Assembly: GCA_945878555.1 (NCBI GenBank)
Contig: CAMDWI010000018.1
Location: forward strand, 1 to 64,000
Length of the DNA stretch: 64,000 nucleotides
DNA from: Klebsiella pneumoniae
Lineage (GTDB): Bacteria; Pseudomonadota; Gammaproteobacteria; Eutrophobiales; Eutrophobiaceae
Reading direction: 5' to 3'
The notes under the pieces: generated by a model
Told to the model about the DNA's origin: nothing
The model's database searches: none
What the model saw: only the letters and a program-made list of their open reading frames with translations
Part shown: positions 40,705-49,362 of the stretch, in pieces
Layout of the letters: each line of letters begins with the position of its first letter
Position numbering within the stretch: the stretch's first letter is position 1
Position numbers and translations under genes: made by a program

Positions 40705-41118
40705 TCAGACCTTGTCTTTGGGTACTACATACAGCACAAGGTTGTGGTCGTGTAACTGGTAACCAAACTCGTCAGCGATCCTCTGCTGCAGTTTTTCAAT
40801 CTCTTCATTCTCAAACTCAATGACCTTGCCGGTCTTCAGGCAGACCATATGATCATGATGGCTACCCTGATCGATCTCGAACACGGAATGCCCTGAATCA
40901 AAATTATGCCGTTTGACCAGACCTGCCGCCTCAAACTGGGTCAGTACACGATATACGGTCGCCAGTCCCACTTCTTCACCTGCATCGAGTAACGACTTGT
41001 ACACATCCTCGGCGCTCATGTGTTTCAGTCTGGAACCTTCCATGATTTCCAGTATGCGCAGCCTCGGCAGAGTCGCCTTCAGTCCGGCCTTTTTGAGATC
41101 CTGAGCTTCCATTGTCAT
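40705..41118 (-). CDS. fur: Ferric uptake regulator Fur
   Basis: A 137-residue Fur. The winged helix (about 1-85) contains KATLPRLRILEIM and AEDVYKSLLD; the metal-site segment HHDHMVC is followed by LKTGKVIEFE, so only the first Cys of the usual CxxC is kept, as in Pseudomonas Fur. It should repress iron uptake genes; a Fur box candidate lies in front of hemP in this window. It is divergent from bamE, the usual arrangement. Confidence 0.96.
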   Translation of the reverse strand: MTMEAQDLKKAGLKATLPRLRILEIMEGSRLKHMSAEDVYKSLLDAGEEVGLATVYRVLTQFEAAGLVKRHNFDSGHSVFEIDQGSHHDHMVCLKTGKVIEFENEEIEKLQQRIADEFGYQLHDHNLVLYVVPKDKV

Positions 41119-41265
41119 AAATAATATCTGATAAATGCCCTATTAGATTGGTCGGAATTATAACGTATGTTACGAAATTATTCCCGCAACAATCAATACT
41201 GCTTTGAATAATCTGGCTTTGCGGTAGAATATTAAAAGTTTCCCGGAAAATATCTCGTAATTCAT

Positions 41266-41772
41266 ATGTCTACAAATGCTCGATTATCGGTACTTATTTC
41301 ACTGTTACTTCTGACGGCGTGCAGCTCTGACGGCGATGTCAGGATACCCGGCCTGTATCGTATCGACATCCAGCAGGGCAATGTCATCGACCAGACGATG
41401 ATAGACAAGTTACGGCCCGGAATGGACAAGAACCAGGTCCACTTTATCCTGGGCACCCCGGCTGTGATTGACCCGTTTCATACCGACCAGTGGGAATATA
41501 TCTATACGATGGCGGAATCCGGGGATAATCGCGAACAACGCCATTTACGCATCCACTTCAAAGAGGAAAAAATCGCCTATATCGATGGCGATGTGATCTC
41601 CACCGGACGCATACCCGGGGATGCACTCCGGCAGTCCCGCACTGTGGAAGTCCCGTTAAAGGACAAGAGTACAGATGGTTTCTTCAGCAGACTGTTTCGA
41701 TCCTTACCCTTTACCGGCGATGACAAACCGGCCGCTGCCAAACCGGCGGAACCTGAGGAAAAGAAGGAATAG
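41266..41772 (+). CDS. bamE: Outer membrane assembly lipoprotein BamE (SmpA)
   Basis: A 168-residue lipoprotein with a signal peptide and lipobox LLTAC at Cys19. The BamE fold is shown by DKLRPGMDKNQVHFILGTPAVIDPFHTDQWEYIYT. It is a subunit of the BAM complex that inserts outer-membrane proteins. The C-terminal tail (about 135-168) is long and charged compared with E. coli BamE (113 residues). Divergent from fur. Confidence 0.95.
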   Translation: MSTNARLSVLISLLLLTACSSDGDVRIPGLYRIDIQQGNVIDQTMIDKLRPGMDKNQVHFILGTPAVIDPFHTDQWEYIYTMAESGDNREQRHLRIHFKEEKIAYIDGDVISTGRIPGDALRQSRTVEVPLKDKSTDGFFSRLFRSLPFTGDDKPAAAKPAEPEEKKE

Positions 41773-41807
41773 TCTACGCAGCGCTCTTCCGCAACACCCG
41801 CGCCGTG

Positions 41808-42692
41808 ATGCTGTGCGCACGGTTCTGTATCGGCACCCTGCTGTTACTACTGTCCTGGCATAGTCACGCCGGGATCGAGGTGACCGATGACAGTGGAGAC
41901 CTGGTCAGGCTGGCACAACCTGCCAAACGCATCATCAGCCTGGCTCCTAACCTGACCGAGCTGTTATTTGCAGCGGGTGCCGGTACAAAAATCGTCGGTA
42001 CGGTACGCCACAGTGACTACCCGGCGGCGGCCAGTCAGATCCCGCTGATCGGTGATTCATTCAACCTCGATATCGAAGCGATCATGAAGCTGCAACCGGA
42101 TCTGATCCTGCTATGGCAAAGCGGTACCGGTGAACCGGCCTGGCGCAAATTGAAGGCGCTCGGTTTAACCGTTTACCGCGCCGAACCCGATACACTGGAA
42201 AAGATCGCCTCCTCGCTGGAACGATTCGGGCAACTGGCAGATACCTCAACAATAGCCAATAAACAAAGTCGTGAGCTACGTGAACAGATAGCTCACCTTG
42301 GCAAACTGTATACCCACAAACCGGTTGTCAGGGTCTTCTACCAGTTCTGGGACAAACCAATCTACACCGTGAATGGCCAACACCTGATCAGCCATATCAT
42401 CGAACTGTGCGGCGGGCAGAATATTTACGCGGAACTCGGGACATTAACGCCTCGAATCAATCCGGAATCGGTACTTGAACGTAACCCGGAGGTCATCATC
42501 GCCAGCGGAGTAGACGAGACGCCACCGGCCTGGCTGGACTACTGGAAACATTGGCCAGAGTTGACCGCCAATCAACGCGACCAGATATTTTATATTCCTC
42601 CCGACTACCTGCAACGGCATACACCCCGGGTAATGACCGGTGCATCACGCCTGTGTGAGTATATTGATCGCGCGCGTCAAACCACGCACTAG
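41808..42692 (+). CDS. btuF: Periplasmic cobalamin-type substrate-binding protein (BtuF-like)
   Basis: A 294-residue exported binding protein of the BtuF/FhuD class III fold. The signal peptide ends near SWHSHA; the mature start IEVTDDSGDLVRLAQPAKRIISLAPNLTELLFAAGAG is typical of BtuF, as is the KLQPDLILLWQSG segment. It presumably delivers corrinoid or another chelate to the permease and ATPase encoded convergently next door. A ferric-siderophore ligand cannot be excluded. An in-frame GTG one codon upstream is an alternative start. Confidence 0.85.
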   Translation: MLCARFCIGTLLLLLSWHSHAGIEVTDDSGDLVRLAQPAKRIISLAPNLTELLFAAGAGTKIVGTVRHSDYPAAASQIPLIGDSFNLDIEAIMKLQPDLILLWQSGTGEPAWRKLKALGLTVYRAEPDTLEKIASSLERFGQLADTSTIANKQSRELREQIAHLGKLYTHKPVVRVFYQFWDKPIYTVNGQHLISHIIELCGGQNIYAELGTLTPRINPESVLERNPEVIIASGVDETPPAWLDYWKHWPELTANQRDQIFYIPPDYLQRHTPRVMTGASRLCEYIDRARQTTH

Positions 42693-42698
42693 CTCCCA

Positions 42699-43466
42699 TC
42701 ACTCGGGATAAAACAACCTGACTTTGCCCTGCTCGACCGCACTGATCGCATGACCATACAACTTGCGCAGATTGTCCACTGTAATGACGTCATCGACCCG
42801 GCCACTGATACGCGTATCCGCATCGATCATTAATAGTGCATGCGTACAAAAGCGCGGTACCAGATTCACATCCTGCAACACCATGACCGCACCACCCGCA
42901 GTACGCCGGACCTGTTGAACCACCATATCAAGCAAGACCATCTGCTGATGCACATCCAGATGGTTGGTCGGTTCATCCAGTAACCAGATCCGGGGCTGCT
43001 GGACCAGCATCGTTGCAATCGCAAGTCGTCGCCGCTCACCTCCGGACAAGGTCGCAACCTGCCTGGAGGCAAGGCCCGCGAGCGATACCTGTTCAAGCGC
43101 TGCCCTGCAGAGCTCCACATCTGCCCTGCTCTCCCAGGCCCAGGAGGACAGGTGTGGATATCGTCCCATCAACACTGTTTCCAGCACGGTTGCCGGAAAG
43201 GTATCCTGACTGTCCTGGAACAACATCCCGATGGATGCTGCAATCGTCTTGCGGTCATAGGTAGCCAGCGGACGATCTGCCAGACAAACCTGACCACTCA
43301 GCGGATGACGCAAGCCACCCAGCGTATGTAACAAGGTGGTTTTACCAATACCGTTCGGGCCGAGTACACCCCAGATCTGATCGGCTTCCAGACAAAAATC
43401 AAGCCGGTTGGCCAATGGTTTGCCGCCATTGGCGAGAGAGATGGAATTCGCACAAAGCAGACTCAT
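42699..43466 (-). CDS. ABC transporter ATPase (BtuD/FhuC-like)
   Basis: A 255-residue ATPase for the neighbouring permease. It shows Walker A GPNGIGKTT, the Q-loop LFQD, signature LSGGERRR and Walker B IWLLDEPTNHLD. The switch (H-loop) histidine, normally in a VxHDLN motif, is replaced by Gln in MVLQDVNLV. The replacement is a single codon change (CAG for CAC/CAT) and could lower or alter ATPase activity. The start overlaps the permease stop by 4 nt. Confidence 0.9.
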   Translation of the reverse strand: MSLLCANSISLANGGKPLANRLDFCLEADQIWGVLGPNGIGKTTLLHTLGGLRHPLSGQVCLADRPLATYDRKTIAASIGMLFQDSQDTFPATVLETVLMGRYPHLSSWAWESRADVELCRAALEQVSLAGLASRQVATLSGGERRRLAIATMLVQQPRIWLLDEPTNHLDVHQQMVLLDMVVQQVRRTAGGAVMVLQDVNLVPRFCTHALLMIDADTRISGRVDDVITVDNLRKLYGHAISAVEQGKVRLFYPE

Positions 43467-44479
43467 GTGCGCTGTCTGTACACGACGGTTTGCAGCAATA
43501 CGAGAAACAACGGTACACCGATCATCGCTGTAAGCACGCCGACCGGTAATTGTTCCGGTGCCAGAATGGAGCGGGCCAACCCGTCAGCAATGACCAGCAG
43601 ACTGCCACCGAGCATGACCGATACCGGTAACAATATCCTGTGGTCACTGCCAAATAATATACGTGCCAGATGCGGCACGACCAGACCGATAAACCCGATG
43701 CTGCCCGCCTGCATCACCGCCGTGGCGGTCAATAACGAGGCGGCGAAATAACAGAAATATTGCAGGCGACCCACACCGAGGCCAAGCGCGGCCGCATTCA
43801 GTTCTCCTGAGGCAAGCAGATTCATGCCGCGCGCATGGGTCAGACATGCAATCAACAGGCCTGCGAGGATAACCGGGTTCCAGAGCGTGTCCTGCCCATA
43901 CGAAAGGTCTCCCATCAGCCAGAACAACATCCCGTGCAATTGATCCGGCGGGCTTACCGCCAGCAGAAAACTGATCATCGCTCCCCATCCGGCAGCGATC
44001 ACCACACCCGTCAATAAAATCCGCAACGGGTTCCAGTTATTACCCGGTCGTGACAACATGAATACGAGCACAATGGAAAACAATGCACCCGCGAACGCGC
44101 TACCGTTGACCAGCCAGCCACCGAGTCCTGCCAGCATCGCCAGCAACGCAAACACTGCCGCACCACCGGAGACGCCGAGCACGTACGGATCAGCCAGCGG
44201 GTTACGCAGCAGGATCTGCATCAGACACCCGGCGAGTGCGAGCATGCCACCTACATACATCCCGGCCAGTACCCGCGGCAGGCGTATCTCCAGCACAATA
44301 CGTTCATTCAATACCGAGGGATCCCCGGACAGTATTCTGAAAATTTCAGAAATAGAGATGTCCGCACTACCCAGACACAAGGCCGTCAGCATCGACAGGC
44401 CACAAAATACGAACACGGCTGCAATCAACAGAAAATAACGTGATGACAATACCGGAATGACTGGTCTGAAAACAGGCAT
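43463..44479 (-). CDS. FecCD-family ABC permease (BtuC-like)
   Basis: A 338-residue inner-membrane permease of the FecCD family with about ten hydrophobic segments. Signatures are RLPRVLAGMYVGGMLALAGCLMQ, NPLADPYVLGVSGGAA and GFIGLVVPHLARILFG. It forms the channel for the BtuF-like protein and the ATPase. Its start abuts the rnfH stop, so rnfH, permease and ATPase may be one transcript. Substrate is probably cobalamin or a ferric siderophore. Confidence 0.92.
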   Translation of the reverse strand: MPVFRPVIPVLSSRYFLLIAAVFVFCGLSMLTALCLGSADISISEIFRILSGDPSVLNERIVLEIRLPRVLAGMYVGGMLALAGCLMQILLRNPLADPYVLGVSGGAAVFALLAMLAGLGGWLVNGSAFAGALFSIVLVFMLSRPGNNWNPLRILLTGVVIAAGWGAMISFLLAVSPPDQLHGMLFWLMGDLSYGQDTLWNPVILAGLLIACLTHARGMNLLASGELNAAALGLGVGRLQYFCYFAASLLTATAVMQAGSIGFIGLVVPHLARILFGSDHRILLPVSVMLGGSLLVIADGLARSILAPEQLPVGVLTAMIGVPLFLVLLQTVVYRQRT

Positions 44480-44767
44480 CTAGCTGACCGGCTTGCCCCG
44501 GCGGGCCACCCTGTTCCGTCTGGCCTCTTTCGGATCCGCCTTTAGTGGACGACAAATCTCGACACGGTCGCCGTTGCCTAACACCGTCGTGCCACTGCAC
44601 GTCTTGCCGTAAAGGCCCAGCCTGTCTGCCACGGGAAACAACTGTGGATAACGTTCAGCCAGACCGGATTGCGCTATGGCCTCCATCACCGTGGTACCTT
44701 CAGGCACCTGGAGGGGGATCAGCACAACCTCCCGATCAACTGCACAGGCGATCTCTATTTTCAGCAT
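44480..44767 (-). CDS. rnfH: RnfH family ubiquitin-fold protein
   Basis: A 95-residue beta-grasp protein of the RnfH family: IEIACAVDREVVLIPLQVPEG at the N terminus and the C-terminal DRVEICRPLKADPKEARRNRVA motif. Function is not firmly known; the gene is conserved beside ratA and smpB. Its start overlaps the ratA stop. Confidence 0.93.
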   Translation of the reverse strand: MLKIEIACAVDREVVLIPLQVPEGTTVMEAIAQSGLAERYPQLFPVADRLGLYGKTCSGTTVLGNGDRVEICRPLKADPKEARRNRVARRGKPVS

Positions 44768-45213
44768 AACTGCCTCTGACCATGGATTTTACCGGCGCGG
44801 TCTACAAACGAGTTGACCAGTGAATTCATGAACTGGTTGAAAACCGGACTCAAGGTCAGCTTGAGCAGCTTGCTCCTGAATTCAAAATTCATGTCGAGTT
44901 CAATTCTGCACAAGCCCGCACCGGCCGGTTCAAATCGCCAGCTACCATTCAGATAACTGAACGGACCGCTGATCAGCCTGACGTCAATCTGCCTGCCCGG
45001 ACGCATGGTATTCTCGGTGGTAAAGGTCTGTTTGATCCTGCCGGTGGCCAGAGAAACAGACGCCGTCAGTCCGGTATCGCTTCGATTATGTACTGATGCC
45101 CCTGTACACCAGGGCAGGAATTCCGGATAGGCCTCAATATCATTAACCAGTGCATACATCTGCTCTGCGGTATACGGCACCACAGCGGTTTTACTTATAT
45201 TGCCCACGCTCAC
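44761..45213 (-). CDS. ratA: RatA family START-domain protein
   Basis: A 150-residue START/COQ10-fold protein. Signatures are PYTAEQMYALVNDIEAYPEFLPWC and the hydrophobic lining of the fold. E. coli RatA was described as a ribosome association toxin, while the family also resembles ubiquinone-binding COQ10; the role here is unclear. It overlaps rnfH downstream and normally sits beside smpB, but here an NSS transporter is inserted between them. Confidence 0.93.
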   Translation of the reverse strand: MSVGNISKTAVVPYTAEQMYALVNDIEAYPEFLPWCTGASVHNRSDTGLTASVSLATGRIKQTFTTENTMRPGRQIDVRLISGPFSYLNGSWRFEPAGAGLCRIELDMNFEFRSKLLKLTLSPVFNQFMNSLVNSFVDRAGKIHGQRQLC

Positions 45214-45219
45214 ATCACC

Positions 45220-46602
45220 TCAGAGTACGCCAACCTGGTTCAGAAAAATCAGTAACACAGCCAGCGGTGAAATATACCGGATCGTGTACCGCCATAATAC
45301 ATATTGTCTGTCCTGCAACTTCAACTCGTCACGGCTGGAGGCAACCGACATACGCCAACCCACGAATATCGCCATGATCAGGCCACCCAGCGGCAACATG
45401 ATATTGGCGGTCAGGATATCGAACAGATCAAACAGTCCATTGGTCTTGTCGACACCGGCAAACGTGAACGGGAATGCCCAGTGGTTAAACGAAAGTATCG
45501 TGCCGATACCCAGAAACCAGGCGATAAATCCGTTGATCGAAGTTGCCTGTACGCGGGTCATGCCCCGGTTTTCCACCAACCAACACACCGCCGGTTCGAG
45601 TAACGAGATGGCCGATGTCCACGCCGCAAGGATCAGCAGCACAAAAAACAGTGTGCCAAAAAATGCTCCACCCGGCATCTGCCCGAACGCGATCGGCAAG
45701 GTGACAAAGATCAGACCCGGTCCCTGCGCCGGTTCCAGACCATAGGTAAACACCAGCGGAAAGATTGCCAGACCGGCGAGGATAGCAACCAGTGTATCCG
45801 CCAACGCGATTACAATGCTGGTCCTGGCTATCGATATATCAGCGGGCAGATAGGAGCCGTACATCATGATGGCACCCATACCCAGACTCAGGCTGAAAAA
45901 TGCGTGGCCGGAGGCATTCAGAAATGCCTGCTGAAAATTTCCGGTCAAGGCGGCAAAGTCTGGCACCAGATAATAGAGTGCGCCCTCGGCAAACCGCTCT
46001 GTGGTCATGGCATAAATGACCATGATAACCAGCAGTCCCAACAATGCAGGCATCATGTAACGTACCGCCCACTCCAGCCCGCTCTTCACACCACGGGCAA
46101 CCACCATGATCGTCATCAGCATAAAAATGGTATGCCAGGCCAGCAGGCGTTCCGGATCACTGATCAGTTCACTGAAGATCGCGGAGACCTGTTCTGCGCT
46201 GGCTGCATCAAACGTACCGCTTGCAGCACGGAAGGCATAGGCAATAACCCAGCCGGCAATGACGCTGTAATAAGACAGGATCATAAACCCGGCAATAATG
46301 CCCATCACCCCGAGCCACTGCCACTGCCTGCCCAGCCCCTCGTCTTCTGCCAGTGACTTCATCGTATTGATCGGATTCTGGCGGCCACGTCTGCCGAGCA
46401 GGATCTCGGTCATCATCAACGGTATTCCCAGCAGCAGTACACATACCAGATATAACATCACAAATGCGCCACCACCACTCTCTCCTGCGAGATACGGGAA
46501 ACGCCAGACATTACCAAGCCCTACCGCCGAGCCCGTAGCTGCGAATATAAATGCCCACCGGGACGACCATTGCCCGTGTATGGATGTACGATTTGCTGAC
46601 AT
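45220..46602 (-). CDS. Sodium-dependent transporter, NSS (neurotransmitter:sodium symporter) family
   Basis: A 460-residue inner-membrane symporter with about 11-12 hydrophobic segments. The first membrane segment WAFIFAATGSAVGLGNVWRFP carries the NSS sodium- and substrate-site signature, followed by GGGAFVMLYL. Bacterial members move amino acids such as Trp, Tyr or Ala. I start at the ATG giving MSANRTS, which has an AAGGTA site; the frame is open 18 codons further. It lies between ratA and smpB, out of the usual order. Confidence 0.92.
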   Translation of the reverse strand: MSANRTSIHGQWSSRWAFIFAATGSAVGLGNVWRFPYLAGESGGGAFVMLYLVCVLLLGIPLMMTEILLGRRGRQNPINTMKSLAEDEGLGRQWQWLGVMGIIAGFMILSYYSVIAGWVIAYAFRAASGTFDAASAEQVSAIFSELISDPERLLAWHTIFMLMTIMVVARGVKSGLEWAVRYMMPALLGLLVIMVIYAMTTERFAEGALYYLVPDFAALTGNFQQAFLNASGHAFFSLSLGMGAIMMYGSYLPADISIARTSIVIALADTLVAILAGLAIFPLVFTYGLEPAQGPGLIFVTLPIAFGQMPGGAFFGTLFFVLLILAAWTSAISLLEPAVCWLVENRGMTRVQATSINGFIAWFLGIGTILSFNHWAFPFTFAGVDKTNGLFDLFDILTANIMLPLGGLIMAIFVGWRMSVASSRDELKLQDRQYVLWRYTIRYISPLAVLLIFLNQVGVL

Positions 46603-46796
46603 GTCTGTACCTTTTTTGTTTTTGGTAATTCTGAGGTAATTCGCCCCAATGCTCAACCTTGCGAATACTGCGTATCCCTGCTCCCGGCGTCAATAACAAT
46701 ACACTTATATTGCAGAACACTTGCAAGTCTGGGCTTAGTCGTAATGCAACTAGCTGTTATACTTGCGCACCAGTTATCCGGACAATCTACACTTAC

Positions 46797-47276
46797 ATGG
46801 CCAAACCCGACAAAAAAGAGACAAAGAGCAGCACGATCGCCCTGAATAAAAAGGCCAGACATGACTTTTCTATCGAGGAGCGGTTTGAGGCAGGTGTTGT
46901 GCTCGAAGGTTGGGAGGTCAAGAGCCTGCGGGCCGGTCGTGTACAGATCAGCGACAGTTATGTATTACTGAAAAACGGTGAGGCGTACATTATCGGCAGC
47001 CTGATTACACCACTGCCGACGGCCTCGACCCACGTCGATGCCGACCCGCAGCGCACACGCAAGCTGTTATTACACCGGACGGAACTGAACCGTTTGATCG
47101 GTGCCGTTGAACGCAAGGGCTATGCGCTGGTGGTTACAGCGATGTACTGGCATGCGCGGCGGGTCAAGGTTGAAATCGGACTTGCCAAGGGCAAACAAAG
47201 TCATGACAAACGCGAAACCTTAAAAGAACGTGACTGGCAGCGCGAACAACAACGCACGATGAAAAAACGTCGCTAG
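46797..47276 (+). CDS. smpB: SsrA-binding protein SmpB
   Basis: A 159-residue tmRNA partner for ribosome rescue. It has the OB-fold core [30 protein letters not shown]-type sequence (seen in shorter form as [17 protein letters not shown]), RTRKLLLHR and the basic C-terminal tail [19 protein letters not shown]. The frame is open 46 codons upstream but the ATG giving MAKPDKKE matches the family start. The ssrA RNA it serves is 6.6 kb downstream instead of adjacent. Confidence 0.97.
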   Translation: MAKPDKKETKSSTIALNKKARHDFSIEERFEAGVVLEGWEVKSLRAGRVQISDSYVLLKNGEAYIIGSLITPLPTASTHVDADPQRTRKLLLHRTELNRLIGAVERKGYALVVTAMYWHARRVKVEIGLAKGKQSHDKRETLKERDWQREQQRTMKKRR

Positions 47277-47363
47277 CCGTGTATAAATTGCCGCGTCTCC
47301 CCTTTTGATCCAGGCTATCAGTGTGACCTTTCAAATAACAGAATATCAACAACCGGACTTTGC

Positions 47364-47789
47364 ATGCGCCTGACCAGTTACACGGATTATGCACTGCGCG
47401 TCCTGTTGTTTACCGGTGCCGCCGGGGAAACAGTAACGATCACCCGTATCTCGAATGCATTCGGCATCTCCAAGGAACACCTGCGCAAGGTTGTGCATGC
47501 ACTGGCCCAATACGGGTATCTGACTACCACACAGGGACGGAATGGCGGTATCACGCTGGCCAAATCACCCGACCTGATTACGATCCGCGAGATCGTCGAG
47601 CAATTCGAGCCCGCCACCATCGTCGAATGTTTTGATAAAACCACCAATACCTGTGTAATAAACGGCATGTGCGACCTCAAGCATATTCTCGCCAGCGCAC
47701 AAAACAATTTTCTGGATACACTCGCCGGCTACTATCTCAGCGACCTGATCAAGAATCCAAAACTGATCGCCTTCTGTCGGCGATCCTGA
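47364..47789 (+). CDS. nsrR: Rrf2-family nitric-oxide sensing repressor NsrR
   Basis: A 141-residue Rrf2 regulator. The winged helix starts MRLTSYTDYALRVLLF and includes GISKEHLRKVVHAL; the Fe-S ligands are Cys89, Cys97 and Cys103 with NsrR spacing. NsrR loses its cluster with NO and releases its operators. The next gene, a truncated haemoglobin, has a matching inverted-repeat operator. Confidence 0.93.
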   Translation: MRLTSYTDYALRVLLFTGAAGETVTITRISNAFGISKEHLRKVVHALAQYGYLTTTQGRNGGITLAKSPDLITIREIVEQFEPATIVECFDKTTNTCVINGMCDLKHILASAQNNFLDTLAGYYLSDLIKNPKLIAFCRRS

Positions 47790-47809
47790 GACTGCTCCGC
47801 TTTTTTTGA

Positions 47810-47853
47810 TTGACAGAATCTGTATTGTGTTTAAAAATGTATTTACAATACAT
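47810..47853 (+). promoter_or_regulatory. Promoter with NsrR operator in front of the truncated haemoglobin gene
   Basis: A perfect -35 TTGACA (47810-47815) with a weaker -10 near 47832-47838 is overlapped by a perfect inverted repeat ATGTATT-TAC-AATACAT (47837-47853). The repeat matches the NsrR half-site core (ATGYATTT) with 11-1-11 geometry. Bound NsrR would block the promoter. Confidence 0.78.
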
Positions 47854-47909
47854 CGTTTAGAGATCAACAGATCCATTCGACTCAACAACCTCAAAAAGGA
47901 CAAACAACC

Positions 47910-48266
47910 ATGGCCAGTGTATATGACCAGATAGGCGGAGCAGCCGCCGTTAACGCAGCTGTCGACATATTCTATCGCAAGGTATTAAGCGATCCGATCA
48001 TCAGCCACTTTTTCGATTCAGTCGATATGGACCGGCAGATAGGCAAACAGAAGGCGTTTCTGACAATGGCCTTCGGTGGCCCGAATAATTACACCGGTCT
48101 GGACATGCGTAATGCACATAAACACATGAAACTGACCGAGCAGCACTTCGGCGCCGTGGCTGGTCATCTGCAAAGCACCCTGAAAGAACTGAATGTCCCG
48201 CAGAACCTGATTGATGAAGTGATGGCGATTGCCGCCAGCACACATGATGATGTACTGAACCTCTAG
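47910..48266 (+). CDS. Group I truncated haemoglobin
   Basis: A 118-residue trHbN-like globin. It has the B10 Tyr in IFYRKVLSDP (Tyr22), FF at 34-35 and the proximal F8 His in MRNAHKHMKLTEQHF (His70). Such globins oxidise NO to nitrate using bound O2. The NsrR operator upstream and the reductase gene downstream support NO dioxygenase function here. An AAAAAGGA site precedes the ATG. Confidence 0.95.
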   Translation: MASVYDQIGGAAAVNAAVDIFYRKVLSDPIISHFFDSVDMDRQIGKQKAFLTMAFGGPNNYTGLDMRNAHKHMKLTEQHFGAVAGHLQSTLKELNVPQNLIDEVMAIAASTHDDVLNL

Positions 48267-48294
48267 TCGGGAAACACATCGAGCACGAAACCAG

Positions 48295-48325
48295 GGGGCA
48301 GTTGCAAGACTGCCCCTGCGCTTTT
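48295..48325 (+). terminator. Intrinsic terminator after the truncated haemoglobin gene
   Basis: An 8-bp stem GGGGCAGT/ACTGCCCC with a 6-nt loop (48295-48316) is followed by TGCGCTTTT. It would separate the globin transcript from the reductase gene, at least partly; the T-run is short. Confidence 0.6.
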
Positions 48326-48366
48326 AGCAAACACAACGGGTGCACGCACCACGGACGGTAATTGTC

Positions 48367-49362
48367 ATGCCATACGTCAAGCTGGATACAGTCAGCTACC
48401 CCACAACAGAAAGTGAAAGTGTCCTCGACTGTCTGTTACGTCACGAACAGGCGATACCCTATGCCTGCAAGTCGGGCGTCTGCCAGTCCTGTCTGGTAAA
48501 GGCGGTTGATTGCACACCTACACCCAAAGCGACCACGGGGTTGAAGTCCACATTGCAGGCCAGCGGTTATGCACTGGCCTGTCAATGGATCCCGGAGGAC
48601 AATATCGAAATCCGCTTGCCCGGTGCTGCAGAACACGCCGTTGCCGCGCGCATTACCCGCATGGATAAACTGAATCCCGGTATCATCCGGCTGATAGTGA
48701 CACCGGATGACAGCAGTACCATGTTCGAGAGTCGACCCGGACAATATCTGAACCTGATCAACCCGACCGGGGTCACCCGCAGCTATTCCATCGCGAATGA
48801 TTATGTGCTGGACGGCCATCTGGAACTGCATATCGCCCATATGCCGCAGGGTGAATTGACCAGCTGGCTGTTTAACGAGGCAAAACCCGCAGACCCGGTC
48901 CATATACGTGGCGCGGCCGGTGACTGTTTTTATGTGAACCCGGATCACCAGCCATTCCAGATATTACTGGTAGGTACCGGCACTGGTCTTGCACCCCTTT
49001 ACGGGATTGCACACGATGCGCTGCGACATCGGCACGAGGGTGATATCTCTTTATTCCACGGTGGCAGTATCCCCGAGCGGCTCTATTACGTGGATGAACT
49101 GCGCCAACTCGCCAACCTGCATCCCGGGTTTCATTATCAGGCGCTGGTACTGACCGGAGACGGCGCAGACGATCGCATACTGCAGGGCGATATTGAACAG
49201 GCGGCGCTCAATTCAATCGATCCGCTCACGATAAGCCAGTTGCGGGTCTATATCTGCGGCGCGCCCGAGTTTGTGCAGGGCCTGCGCAAGAAGATATTTC
49301 TCAAGGGCGTGCGCTCCGCCCATATCTTCTGCGATGCATTTGTCACCCGCAAACCTTCCTAA
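48367..49362 (+). CDS. [2Fe-2S] ferredoxin-FAD/NAD(P)H reductase
   Basis: A 331-residue electron-transfer flavoprotein. The N-terminal plant-type ferredoxin domain has four Cys ligands (Cys34, Cys39, Cys42, Cys72). An FAD domain follows with RSYSIAND and an NAD domain with LLVGTGTGLAPLYGI. I start at the ATG giving MPYVKLD; an upstream ATG adds nine residues. It is the likely reductant for the truncated haemoglobin, as flavohaemoglobin carries both in one chain; other roles such as oxygenase reductase are possible. Its stop overlaps the convergent PepSY gene. Confidence 0.9.
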   Translation: MPYVKLDTVSYPTTESESVLDCLLRHEQAIPYACKSGVCQSCLVKAVDCTPTPKATTGLKSTLQASGYALACQWIPEDNIEIRLPGAAEHAVAARITRMDKLNPGIIRLIVTPDDSSTMFESRPGQYLNLINPTGVTRSYSIANDYVLDGHLELHIAHMPQGELTSWLFNEAKPADPVHIRGAAGDCFYVNPDHQPFQILLVGTGTGLAPLYGIAHDALRHRHEGDISLFHGGSIPERLYYVDELRQLANLHPGFHYQALVLTGDGADDRILQGDIEQAALNSIDPLTISQLRVYICGAPEFVQGLRKKIFLKGVRSAHIFCDAFVTRKPS

